57,908 nt of DNA, from the IMG/VR virus record IMGVR_UViG_3300023208_000397, positions 1 through 57,908 of that record; one strand, given 5' to 3'. How positions within the stretch are numbered: position 1 is the first letter of the stretch; each line of letters starts with the position of its first letter. Shown piece after piece: positions 8,253 to 15,017 of the stretch. Below the pieces are notes generated by a model, which did not search any database, had not been told where the DNA came from, and saw only the letters and a program-made list of their open reading frames with translations. The position numbers and the translations under genes are program-made. Source of the stretch: a virus.

Positions 8253-8558
8253 TCAGCCGCGGTGCGCGCGGCGGTTCTTAGCCTGGTTGAAACGCTTGCG
8301 CGCCATGCGTCGGTCGTGGGCCACGCTCCAGCCCTTAGCCGGGTAGCGGCTGCGTGTGGCCGAGTAGCCGCCATAGATGGCGCGCTCGATTGCGCTGCGC
8401 GATTCGACCTTGGCGGGCGATGAACCCTTGTCAGCCTGCTGGCCGTTGCCACTTTTGGCGATGTGGGTCGAACCGGTGCTGGCGCCGAAGCCGGCAGAGA
8501 GGCCGGAGAAGGCCAGGGCCGCGGCTGCGGCGCTTAGAAAGACTGAACGTCCGCGCAT
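8253..8558 (-). CDS. Small basic protein with N-terminal hydrophobic segment
   Basis: 101 residues. The start at 8558 is favoured by AGGAG six bases upstream. An N-terminal RGR and a stretch of alanines, leucine and glycine (VFLSAAAAALAFSGLSAGFG) look like a signal or membrane anchor; the rest is basic and ends with RMARKRFNQAKNRRAHRG. No family recognised. It lies between the RecT and SMC-like genes in the same direction, so it is co-transcribed with the recombination genes. Confidence 0.6.
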   Translation of the reverse strand: MRGRSVFLSAAAAALAFSGLSAGFGASTGSTHIAKSGNGQQADKGSSPAKVESRSAIERAIYGGYSATRSRYPAKGWSVAHDRRMARKRFNQAKNRRAHRG

Positions 8559-8666
8559 GTGCGCTCCTAGTGGTGGGGTTGGTGGTGGGCGGCGCACTTC
8601 GTCGGTGCTGCCAACGCCGGGCCGAAACCGGCGCCCGTTACGCGCTACGGCGCGCCGCCCGTTGAC

Positions 8667-9842
8667 TTACTCGATGGACGAGCCGCTGGCGCTGCGTGCG
8701 CGGCGGGCGCCGGCCTGGGGCTGCTGGAGCTCGGCCCGGCGCTTCTCGTAGGCGGCCTGGATCTGGCCGGCCAGCTCCTGGCTGATGTCCGCCGGCACCT
8801 CGTCGGTGAGGATGTCCAGGCCTTCCTGGCTGGTCACGGTGGCCATGCGGGCCAGGAGGTTGGCGGCATCGAAGGGCTGTGCCTCGCTCTCCTGCTGGTC
8901 GTGCTGCTGGATCTCACCGGTGGCCGGGTCCACCGAGCCGGCGGGCGTGGCGGTTTCGGAGGCCTCGACAACCTCGGCCATCGGCGCCGGGCCGGCGGGC
9001 CCGCGGCGCAGCTCGGCAGCCGGCACAGGGGTCGCGGTGCCATCGGCTGCGACATCGAAGGTCTGCAGCGGAGCATCCTGCAGCTCCTCGGTGGTCCGGC
9101 CCATGCCCATCACGATGTCCGGGGCGTGGATGCGGCCAAAGAAGGCGCCGCTGCGGTACTGCAGCATCTGGAACTTCATCTCCGTCTGCCACTTGCTGCC
9201 CGGCTTGCTGTACCAGCCTTCCTCCACCGCAAGCTTCATGGACACCGGCGAGGACTCGATCACAGGCAGGCCGGCGTCACGCGCCTGCTGCAGGGTGTAG
9301 ACGCCCTTGGGCAGCACGAAGCCGGCCGGAAGCGTCCAGGCGATGCAGACGTGATCGTCCAGCTCGACCATCTTGTCCTCGAAGTCGTAGCCGCCCTTGT
9401 TCTTGTTCCAGCCGAGCTTCTCGCGGTACTTCGCCTTGATCATGCCGCGCGACTTCATGTCGAAGCGCAGGGGCTGGAAGCGGCCCGAGGCGTTGATAGC
9501 GGCGATCACGAACTGGGCGGACCAGGACAGCTTGCCCTCGATGATGTTGGCCTGCTGCATGACCGCCGTGATGCTCATGCCCACGGCGCGGGCGGTTTCG
9601 ATGGCGACCAGGCAGTTGCCCATGGCCGAGGGGTTCTCGATCCACTGTCCGCCGTCGCGATCCTTCTTGAACACCATCGCCCGAAATTGCGTCGGGACGG
9701 CGTCGCTGGTCGCGAAGGCCTTGGCGATGCGCTGGGCCAGCTCGAAGCCGCGGAGGCTGAACATATCGATCTTGAGGTCGGCCTGCTGGGCCAGGGCGCC
9801 GCCCTGCTGCTGCAGCGTCGCGACGGGAAGAGGGGCGTTCAT
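8667..9842 (-). CDS. recT: RecT-family single-strand annealing protein
   Basis: 391 residues. Typical RecT features are visible: MGNCLVAIETARAVGMSITAVMQQ, IIEGKLSWSAQFVIAAINASGRF and, after a variable loop, KWQTEMKFQMLQYRSGAFFGRI. RecT-type proteins bind resected single strands and anneal or invade homologous DNA. The C-terminal 120 residues are an acidic, alanine/glutamine-rich tail, possibly for partner binding. The upstream gene encodes the exonuclease expected to supply its substrate. Spacing to that gene is 24 bases, suggesting one operon. Confidence 0.92.
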   Translation of the reverse strand: MNAPLPVATLQQQGGALAQQADLKIDMFSLRGFELAQRIAKAFATSDAVPTQFRAMVFKKDRDGGQWIENPSAMGNCLVAIETARAVGMSITAVMQQANIIEGKLSWSAQFVIAAINASGRFQPLRFDMKSRGMIKAKYREKLGWNKNKGGYDFEDKMVELDDHVCIAWTLPAGFVLPKGVYTLQQARDAGLPVIESSPVSMKLAVEEGWYSKPGSKWQTEMKFQMLQYRSGAFFGRIHAPDIVMGMGRTTEELQDAPLQTFDVAADGTATPVPAAELRRGPAGPAPMAEVVEASETATPAGSVDPATGEIQQHDQQESEAQPFDAANLLARMATVTSQEGLDILTDEVPADISQELAGQIQAAYEKRRAELQQPQAGARRARSASGSSIE

Positions 9843-9866
9843 CGTTGATGGTCCTCGGTGGGTGGG

Positions 9867-10679
9867 TTACTCGTGATAGGGGCAGGTGGACCAGCGGGCG
9901 CAGTAGCGCTCGCTGCAGAGCACGCTCTGGGGGTTGGGCGGAAAGAGCCCGGTGCGGAACATCTGGGCCGCGATCTCGATCAAGCCCGGCGCGTCCTCGC
10001 TGCCGACCATGGCCCGCTTGGCGTTGAACACGGGGCTCACGGCCGCTGCCGGCTTGCCCTTGGTCTGCAGGGCCAGGATCTGGCCGCCGACCGTGGGAAT
10101 GCCCTCGGTGTGCTCGAACATCAGCTGGTAGGTGCCGAGCTGGGCGCCGCGGCCCTTGATGACCGCCTCGCCCTTCTGGACCACGGCCGAGCCGGTCTTG
10201 ATGTCGGGGATGACCACGCCCTCGGCAGACTCTGCAACCCGGGCCCGGTCCATGCTGCCGGTCAGGCGCACGATCTGGCCGCCGCCGCAGTCGATGTCCA
10301 GCGGGGTCAGGGTCTGCTCCACGCTGCGGAAGGTGAAGCGCGGGCTGATGTCGTGGCAGTAGATGCTGTGCAAGCTCAGGCCGATGGCCTCGGCCTCGCC
10401 GACCGTCAGGTCGTCGCGGCTGAAGTCGACCTCGCGCTCGGGATTGCGCAAGGTGGCCACCACCAGGTCGGCGGCGTCCATCACGCTCACCGGGGCAGCG
10501 CCCGGCAGGCGGCCGGCGTCGAAGGCGGCGGTGCTGGCGTGTACCGCGGTGCCGAGCTGGGCGCGCAGGCCGGCCGGGCGCTTGTAGCCCAGCAGGTGCT
10601 CGCCCTCCCACGCGTAGGCGCAGTCGAACAGCTTGCCCCAGCTGCTGGCGCGGACGGTGAGGATGTGGGGGGCGCTCAT
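9867..10679 (-). CDS. PD-(D/E)XK exonuclease with Cas4/AddB-type cysteines
   Basis: 270 residues. Nuclease motifs: LGTAVHAS (conserved H), GSMDRAR and IPDIKTG (D-x-K), then a QLGTYQLM helix (Q..Y). One cysteine near the N-terminus (C20) plus three at the end (C255, C260, C266 in CSERYCARWSTC) give the four-cysteine Fe-S pattern of Cas4/AddB nucleases. Likely a 5'-3' dsDNA exonuclease producing 3' tails for RecT. The ATG at 10679 overlaps the preceding stop (ATGA), so it is chosen over an upstream in-frame start at 10694. Confidence 0.88.
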   Translation of the reverse strand: MSAPHILTVRASSWGKLFDCAYAWEGEHLLGYKRPAGLRAQLGTAVHASTAAFDAGRLPGAAPVSVMDAADLVVATLRNPEREVDFSRDDLTVGEAEAIGLSLHSIYCHDISPRFTFRSVEQTLTPLDIDCGGGQIVRLTGSMDRARVAESAEGVVIPDIKTGSAVVQKGEAVIKGRGAQLGTYQLMFEHTEGIPTVGGQILALQTKGKPAAAVSPVFNAKRAMVGSEDAPGLIEIAAQMFRTGLFPPNPQSVLCSERYCARWSTCPYHE

Positions 10680-11008
10680 GGCTTCGCCACCCACAGCAGC
10701 AGGGCGATGAAGCCCAGACCCAGCAGAGACCAGCAGGCGGCCTTGGCGTGCAACAGGCGGCGCTCCCAGGGGCGCAGCGCGCCCATGCGCTGACGGCGGC
10801 AGGGCTCGGCACCGATCTCCGTGCAGGCCTCGGCCGGGGCCAGAGCCGCGTGCACCACGTTCAGTGCCGCAGCATCGAGCTCGCCGACGGTGAGCCGGCG
10901 CGAGAACAGCGCCTGCTCGGCGGCCTCGGCCATGTCGTCCATGCCGGCGTGGGCCACGGCCACGTCCCAGTCGCGCGGCGCCGGGACTCGGATGTCTTCG
11001 GCGGCCAT
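10676..11008 (-). CDS. Hypothetical protein with C-terminal membrane helix
   Basis: 110 residues. The first 80 are soluble and helical (DDMAEAAEQALFSRR, LNVVHAALAPAEA). A basic stretch, RPWERRLLHAK, precedes one hydrophobic helix (CWSLLGLGFIALLLWVA) at the very end, so the protein is probably tail-anchored in the inner membrane. It lies three bases after the first gene of the leftward operon. Family unknown. Confidence 0.6.
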   Translation of the reverse strand: MAAEDIRVPAPRDWDVAVAHAGMDDMAEAAEQALFSRRLTVGELDAAALNVVHAALAPAEACTEIGAEPCRRQRMGALRPWERRLLHAKAACWSLLGLGFIALLLWVAKP

Positions 11009-11011
11009 GGC

Positions 11012-11431
11012 TCAGGCCTCCGCAGCTTCAGCCGCGTACTGCTGCAGCAGCTGGTCGGCGTCGATCAGGTAGCGCGCGGCGATCAGGCGCATGGCCTCGA
11101 AGCAGCCGTCGCGGTCGCCGCGGTCGGCGGCCACCAGGGCGGCGTGCACGAGCTCGGCGGTGTCGGCGGCCTGCAGGCGCTCCGGGGTGCGGGTGGCGCG
11201 GTCGCTGTCGACCTGCTGACGGCCGTAGCACTCGGCGCCCAGGAACTCGGCGAAGTGATCGGTGTTGCTCAGCAGGCGCTGAGCGGCGTACTCGACGTGG
11301 ATGTCACGGATGCCGGCCGCTTCGGCGCGGGCGGCGTGGCGCGCTTCGGCGCGCGAGACCAGGCAGGGGACGAAGCCCTGGTAGGCCGAGAGGTGGGTGA
11401 CGTTGTGAGCACCCCGAGTCGCTGTCTGCAT
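11012..11431 (-). CDS. First gene of the leftward early operon, hypothetical
   Basis: 139 residues if translation starts at the ATG at 11431, which lies six bases after GGAG; an ATG six bases earlier would place the ribosome site too close. The protein is alanine-rich and helical (SRAEARHAARAEAAG, AADTAELVHAALVAAD, ARYLIDADQLLQQYAAEAAEA). No family recognised. It is the promoter-proximal gene behind the proposed early promoter at 11459-11487. Confidence 0.6.
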   Translation of the reverse strand: MQTATRGAHNVTHLSAYQGFVPCLVSRAEARHAARAEAAGIRDIHVEYAAQRLLSNTDHFAEFLGAECYGRQQVDSDRATRTPERLQAADTAELVHAALVAADRGDRDGCFEAMRLIAARYLIDADQLLQQYAAEAAEA

Positions 11432-11458
11432 CGCCATCTCCGTGTTGGTATGGAATGC

Positions 11459-11497
11459 AGTATCTACAAGAAAAACTAGCAATGCAAGAGAAACTAG
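11459..11497 (-). promoter_or_regulatory. Proposed leftward early promoter with operator-like CTAG repeats
   Basis: On the minus strand TTGCAT (11487-11482) and GATACT (11464-11459) are spaced by 17 bases, a plausible sigma70 -35/-10 pair, with the first early ATG about 28 bases downstream. CTAG tetramers at 11476-11479 and 11494-11497 flank the -35. The block CTAG-N4-TCTTGCATT recurs with the same spacing upstream of the repressor gene (14969-14985), which suggests a shared operator. Confidence 0.55.
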
Positions 11498-11605
11498 TAT
11501 TTGTAGGGGTTTGCACCTAGTTGTGTATACGGATCAGGCCGGCCCAGTGAGCTTGTGGCGGTGCCATGCCCGAGCAATCATCAGGCGCTGACAACAGGGG
11601 TGTTC

Positions 11606-12058
11606 ATGAGAAAGCTCAGGGGGCTTTGCGCAGCCATCGCCATGCTGTTTGCTTGCGGCGCAGCGGGCGCCGAAGAGGCTGAGATCGATCTCTACGATCT
11701 AGGGCACACGCTGGCGAGGTGTGCAGGCTTCTACAAGATGGCTGCAAGCATTGCCCAGAAGGCCGGCAAGCCTGCAGCGGCAGATCACCTGTCCAACCTG
11801 CACCGAGGGTGGATGCTCGCTGGTGCCTATGCCATCGGTGCAGCGGGCGAAGGGAAGTCGGTCGTTGCGCAGCCTGTTCAGGTCGCCACAGGCCTTGCAG
11901 ACTCCCGCGCAACAGAGTTGCTCGCAAAGCTTGAGCTCGACCCTGGTGCGGTCCTGGCGATGAAAAGCGAGCATGACCGCGTGTGTGAGCCGCTTACCCC
12001 TTATCAGGTGAAGCTCGTTGACATGATGCGAAGAAGCGCGGCCGGCGTCCGGCCGTAG
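11606..12058 (+). CDS. Secreted hypothetical protein
   Basis: 150 residues. A signal peptide is clear: MRKLRGLC followed by AAIAMLFACGAAGA, with cleavage expected after the last AGA. The mature protein is small and helical with few cysteines (RCAGFYK, RVCEPLTPYQ) that could form one periplasmic disulphide. AGGGG seven bases upstream supports the ATG at 11606 over the earlier in-frame ATG at 11555. It is rightward and divergent from the early operon, followed after six bases by the nuclease gene. Family not recognised; an envelope-level host modifier is possible. Confidence 0.7.
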   Translation: MRKLRGLCAAIAMLFACGAAGAEEAEIDLYDLGHTLARCAGFYKMAASIAQKAGKPAAADHLSNLHRGWMLAGAYAIGAAGEGKSVVAQPVQVATGLADSRATELLAKLELDPGAVLAMKSEHDRVCEPLTPYQVKLVDMMRRSAAGVRP

Positions 12059-12064
12059 TAATGC

Positions 12065-12520
12065 ATGTCCTTGCTGATCTGTCTTGTGGTCGGCATCGTT
12101 GACGGCGACACCATCAACGTGCGCTGCCCAGATGCGGATCAGACCTCGGTCAGGATCGAGAAGATCGATGCACCTGAGAAGGGGCAGGCGTGGGGCGAGC
12201 GCAGTCGCCAGGCCTTGGCCATGTTGTGCCACCGCCAGTCCGCGGAAATAAGGCCATCCGGCCATGATCGATACGGCCGCATGCTGGCCAGCGTCTCGTG
12301 CGGTGGCGAAGACGCCGGCCGTGCGCAGGTCGCAGCGGGGCTCGCGTGGGCCTATCGCGCATACCGGCCAGGGCGTGAGCTGCTGGAGTTGGAAGAGGCT
12401 GCCCGTGCCGCGCGCCGCGGACTATGGGGCTCTTCCGATCCGATGCCACCATGGGAATGGCGGCTCAACGCTCGCGCTTCGCGGCCTGTGCCTGCAGGAT
12501 CAGCTCCAGCGCCTCATTAG
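12065..12520 (+). CDS. Staphylococcal nuclease-like (thermonuclease) protein
   Basis: 151 residues. The SNase fold motifs are visible: GIVDGDTINVRC (metal-binding aspartate), VRIEKIDAPE (catalytic arginine, aspartate and glutamate), SGHDRYGRMLA (second catalytic arginine) and a final helix ending ARRGLWG. Ca2+-dependent cleavage of DNA/RNA is the family activity. There is no cleavable signal peptide, only a short hydrophobic start, so it may act in the cytoplasm. The last 56 bases overlap an opposite-strand ORF. A role in host DNA breakdown or competition is inference. Confidence 0.85.
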   Translation: MSLLICLVVGIVDGDTINVRCPDADQTSVRIEKIDAPEKGQAWGERSRQALAMLCHRQSAEIRPSGHDRYGRMLASVSCGGEDAGRAQVAAGLAWAYRAYRPGRELLELEEAARAARRGLWGSSDPMPPWEWRLNARASRPVPAGSAPAPH

Positions 12521-12677
12521 GCACGGGGCCGCCGATGATGATGATGTTGCCGCCGCCAATCTGGCCGACGATCTGGCTTGCCGCATCGCCCTGGCTTGCC
12601 TGACTGGCTGGCTGTTCGTGCGGCGGGATATTCACAGTTTTGAGCAGGCGCTTCAGCGCTGCTGACGTGTCGGTCAT
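12465..12677 (-). CDS. Small hypothetical protein on the opposite strand
   Basis: 70 residues: an N-terminal helix (MTDTSAALKRLLKTV), a glutamine/serine linker, a GGGNIIIIGG strand-turn and a C-terminal helix EALELILQAQAAKR. GGAG nine bases upstream of the ATG supports translation. Its 3' end overlaps the nuclease gene on the other strand. No family known. Confidence 0.5.
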   Translation of the reverse strand: MTDTSAALKRLLKTVNIPPHEQPASQASQGDAASQIVGQIGGGNIIIIGGPVPNEALELILQAQAAKRER

Positions 12678-12698
12678 CTCAAGTCGCTCCCATGCGAT

Positions 12699-12730
12699 GG
12701 GCGCGCCTGTCGTCAGCTACCGGCGCGCCC
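12699..12730. promoter_or_regulatory. 9-bp inverted repeat between divergent genes
   Basis: GGGCGCGCC (12699-12707) and GGCGCGCCC (12722-12730) are perfect inverted arms separated by 14 bases, in the 111-base gap between the small leftward gene and the LuxR-type gene. They could be an operator for a dimer or an RNA hairpin. No T-run follows in either direction, so a terminator is less likely. Confidence 0.4.
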
Positions 12731-12788
12731 GTGGTCCACCCGGTTGCGGGCTGCTGCCTTTTCCGGTTTCGGGTAGTCTCGCGCGGCT

Positions 12789-13526
12789 ATGCCCCTCGCC
12801 ACAACTGTAAGAACCCCGCAACGAACAACACCTGACCTGGCGCTGGCTTGCGAAGCGATAGCCAGATTCCCGGCAGCGACAAGCCTTCCTGACCTCAGCG
12901 AGTGCGCTACGCTGATGAGCGAAGCTCTAGGGTTGCCGCTGCACATCATGCTGCACTTCAGCGGCGCGGCTGCGCGCCTGCGCAATGCTGTCCACAACGG
13001 GGCCGTAGGCCTGCCGCTCAGCGAGCTGGTGTGCGATCCGCGCGTGGTGGATGCTCTGGGGTCACCGATACCGAGGTTCGTGCCGGATGGCTTAGACCCC
13101 TTCGTGAGCGGGCCCTGCATCGTCGTCGCAGGGCGCTACTCGAACACGAGTTGTGTGGTGATCTTGGGAGGTCGGGCCGATCTGACCCAGGATGAAGCGG
13201 TGGCACTTGCGGGTGCGGCCGTGATGGCGGCCAACGGCGCGGCCACAGCGATGCGCAGCATGGTCGCCGCGGATTGCCCGCTAACCGTGCGTGAGCTGGA
13301 GTGCCTCTCGTTCGTCGCGGCCGGGGCCGGCTACAGAGAGGTCGGGCAGGAGCTGGGTATCAGCCCCCGCACCGTGGAAAAGCATGTCGAGCGGTGCCGA
13401 CAGCGGCTCGGCGTGGACACCAGCCTTGCAGCTGCATTGGCTGCAGTGCGAGCCGGCTGGATCAGCGACGCCGAGCTGGAGGACATTGAGCTTAGAAGCC
13501 GCCGCCGCCAGTACGGGGCAGGCTGA
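12789..13526 (+). CDS. LuxR-family transcriptional regulator
   Basis: 245 residues. The C-terminal 60 are a clear LuxR/FixJ HTH: PLTVRELECLSFVAAG, then the recognition unit ELGISPRTVEKHVERCRQRLG and a final helix AALAAVRAGWI. The first 150 residues form a sensor-like domain (SLPDLSECATLMSEALGLPLH... CDPRVVDAL) of GAF or autoinducer-binding type that I cannot assign firmly. No phosphoacceptor receiver domain is seen, so ligand sensing is more likely than phosphorelay. It lies in the phage switch region, convergent with a second LuxR-like gene. Target promoters unknown. Confidence 0.82.
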   Translation: MPLATTVRTPQRTTPDLALACEAIARFPAATSLPDLSECATLMSEALGLPLHIMLHFSGAAARLRNAVHNGAVGLPLSELVCDPRVVDALGSPIPRFVPDGLDPFVSGPCIVVAGRYSNTSCVVILGGRADLTQDEAVALAGAAVMAANGAATAMRSMVAADCPLTVRELECLSFVAAGAGYREVGQELGISPRTVEKHVERCRQRLGVDTSLAAALAAVRAGWISDAELEDIELRSRRRQYGAG

Positions 13527-13557
13527 ACAGTTCGGCGAGTGCGGCGAAGATCGACAT
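13492..13557 (-). CDS. Possible 21-codon peptide gene with sequestered ribosome site
   Basis: The ORF starts MSIFAALAELFSLP and ends in a glycine run and phenylalanine: a short hydrophobic helix plus a flexible tail. AGGAG lies six bases before its ATG, better than most genes nearby. That site is the 3' arm of an inverted repeat (13562-13601), so folding would hide it. It lies downstream of the leftward LuxR-like gene and overlaps the 3' end of the rightward LuxR gene. A small toxin, leader or signalling peptide are all possible; none is shown. Confidence 0.4.
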   Translation of the reverse strand: MSIFAALAELFSLPRTGGGGF

Positions 13558-13561
13558 GAAA

Positions 13562-13601
13562 GGCTCCTGAAAAGGTTGTCTGGTCAACACGACCAGGAGC
13601 C
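13562..13601 (-). promoter_or_regulatory. Nested hairpins covering the small ORF's ribosome site
   Basis: On the minus strand GGCTCCTG (13601-13594) pairs perfectly with CAGGAGCC (13569-13562), which contains the Shine-Dalgarno of the 21-codon ORF. Inside, CTGGTC and GACCAG form a second six-pair stem with loop GTGTT. The two stems share three bases, so they compete or must trim, as in translational switches. Confidence 0.5.
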
Positions 13602-13617
13602 ACTATCGCCGCTTGCT

Positions 13618-13642
13618 CAGGGTTGCGAAACTGTCAACCCTG
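13618..13642. terminator. Hairpin between convergent LuxR-type genes
   Basis: CAGGGTTG (13618-13625) and CAACCCTG (13635-13642) form a perfect 8-bp stem with a 9-base loop, 20 bases after the stop of the leftward LuxR-like gene. There is no T-run on either strand, so termination is only a positional guess; it could also be an operator. Confidence 0.35.
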
Positions 13643-13662
13643 TCAGATTTACGTACATCGCC

Positions 13663-14379
13663 TCATGGGTGTATTAACCCACCGTCGACGGCCTTCAGCA
13701 CCAGGTCGGCGCTGGTGCGGGCGCCCATCTTGCGGGCCGCGCTGGCCAGCGCGGGGCTGGCGCCCAATTCGCTGATGCTCATGAGCCGCCCCTTGCGGCG
13801 CAGGACCGTGGCGCCAGCGGTCTGGACCGCGGCCCGCTCGGATCTGTTCAGCTGGTCCGTGGGGTTTGCGCCTGCGCGCATGGCCAGGATGCGCAGCGCG
13901 CCCGCCTGGGCGTGCATGGCAAGCATCTGCAGGTTGGCCTGCAGCAAAAACAGGTCCGGGCCGGAGGGGAGGGCGTCGGGGCGGTCCACACCGAGCATGA
14001 ATGCCTCGGCGTGGGTGGGGGCGTGTATCGAGACGGCCATGCCGGCGCGGAAGCCGAACGCCGCCTGGGCGTCCCACAAGTCCGAGGCACCCGCTCGCGC
14101 ATAGGTGCCTTGGTCATACTGGGCGTGCCCGGGCCGCGCCATCAACTGGGTGAGCAGCGGGTCTCGCAGGCCGTCGCCAGCGCTGTACATGGCGTCCTCA
14201 TAGCCGGCCGGTGGATTGCCGAAGGCATGCAGGCCGGAGGGGCGCTCTAGAGGGCCACGCAGCAGCACAGCAGAGGCCAGGCCAAAGCCCATGTCCTGTG
14301 CGAGCGCTACCGTCCGCGCGGTCAGCGCGTCGACGGTGTCGGCGGCGCTCAGCTCAAGCAGGGCCTGGTATCGAAGCAT
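13663..14379 (-). CDS. LuxR-like protein with autoinducer-binding-type domain
   Basis: 238 residues. Residues 25-165 resemble the autoinducer-binding domain of LuxR/TraR proteins. At the six usual key positions I see Y60 (for W57 of TraR), M64 (Y61), D73 (D70), P74 (P71), Y88 (W85) and G113 (near G113). The acyl-HLA contact aromatics are thus changed but DP is kept, as in LuxR solos that bind other ligands. The C-terminus has LuxR HTH length (LNRSERAAVQTAG ... VLKAVDGGLI), but the usual recognition helix with TV..H is replaced by SPALASAARKM, so DNA binding may be altered. It starts 33 bases after the repressor gene and is probably co-transcribed with it. Confidence 0.72.
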   Translation of the reverse strand: MLRYQALLELSAADTVDALTARTVALAQDMGFGLASAVLLRGPLERPSGLHAFGNPPAGYEDAMYSAGDGLRDPLLTQLMARPGHAQYDQGTYARAGASDLWDAQAAFGFRAGMAVSIHAPTHAEAFMLGVDRPDALPSGPDLFLLQANLQMLAMHAQAGALRILAMRAGANPTDQLNRSERAAVQTAGATVLRRKGRLMSISELGASPALASAARKMGARTSADLVLKAVDGGLIHP

Positions 14380-14412
14380 CGCTGGATTCTGCGCGGCCGG
14401 AGGGTTTGGTGT

Positions 14413-14934
14413 CTATCGCCCCAGCGGGGCGGTACGCCGTCTCGGCTGCTTCGGTACGGCTGATGCCACTGAGGCGCGCTCTGCGAGCGCGTCATTGACC
14501 CTTGAGAGAAAGCCGGCAATCACCGCCCGCTCCTTGACCGGCTCCTGCTCGGCCATGGCAAAGACAGCGTTGTGCCAATCGCGCAGGCGCTGCAGTTCCT
14601 CGCGCTCTGGGTCTATCAAGGGGGAAGGCGCAGCACCGATGCTGGGGGCCATCTCGGTGATCGCCTGGGCGATCTTGTCAATGATGGCGTTCCGATTGGC
14701 CTCGACTGCGGCACCCTCACCGAACAGCAGATCGCTCTCTGTGCATCCCAGTGCCTTCGCTACATAGCCCAGGCGTGTTCTTTTCGGCGCTGAGCCACCG
14801 TTCTCCCATTGCTGGACGGTTTGCCAGGCCAGGGGTTTCTTCGCCCCCTCCAGCTCGCTGACCTTCGCGGCCAGGGTTGCATGTGACCAGCCCTTCGCCT
14901 CTCGGCGCCGCTTGATCTGCTCGTGAATCGACAT
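14413..14934 (-). CDS. XRE-family prophage repressor (CI-like)
   Basis: 173 residues. The N-terminal HTH_XRE is clear: SIHEQIKRRREAKGWSHATL, a WQTVQQWENG recognition helix, then LGYVAKALGCTESDLLFG. There is no C-terminal S24 peptidase domain; the rest is helical and probably oligomerising, so RecA-induced self-cleavage is not expected and induction must differ from lambda. The ATG at 14934 has no Shine-Dalgarno site and lies about a dozen bases from a possible -10, so a leaderless mRNA is plausible. Divergent from the Cro-like gene; the LuxR-like gene follows. Confidence 0.82.
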   Translation of the reverse strand: MSIHEQIKRRREAKGWSHATLAAKVSELEGAKKPLAWQTVQQWENGGSAPKRTRLGYVAKALGCTESDLLFGEGAAVEANRNAIIDKIAQAITEMAPSIGAAPSPLIDPEREELQRLRDWHNAVFAMAEQEPVKERAVIAGFLSRVNDALAERASVASAVPKQPRRRTAPLGR

Positions 14935-14946
14935 GGGCACAAGTTT

Positions 14947-15009
14947 TTCATGTACCCGTGCATCCTCAAATGCAAGAACATCTAGCGATACTAGAAAATC
15001 TGGTATAGC
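14947..15009. promoter_or_regulatory. Repressor/Cro divergent control region
   Basis: The 83-base gap between the repressor and Cro-like genes is AT-rich compared with its surroundings. On the minus strand TTGCAT (14975-14970) could be the repressor -35 with a weak -10 17 bases further. On the plus strand TATAGC (15004-15009) could be the Cro -10, nine bases before its ATG. CTAG tetramers at 14982-14985 and 14991-14994 are operator candidates; the CTAG-N4-TCTTGCATT block equals that at the early promoter. Confidence 0.55.
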
Positions 15010-15017
15010 ATTGGGCG

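Noticed and set aside
5703-8423. A 906-codon rightward open frame
   Set aside because: It is antisense to the SMC-like and exonuclease genes, is made of G/L/A/R/H-rich sequence without motifs, and is a usual artefact of GC-rich codon use.
13631-13646. CTGTCAACCCTGTCAG as a LexA box
   Set aside because: The right half is TCAG, not ACAG, and the arms are direct rather than inverted repeats.
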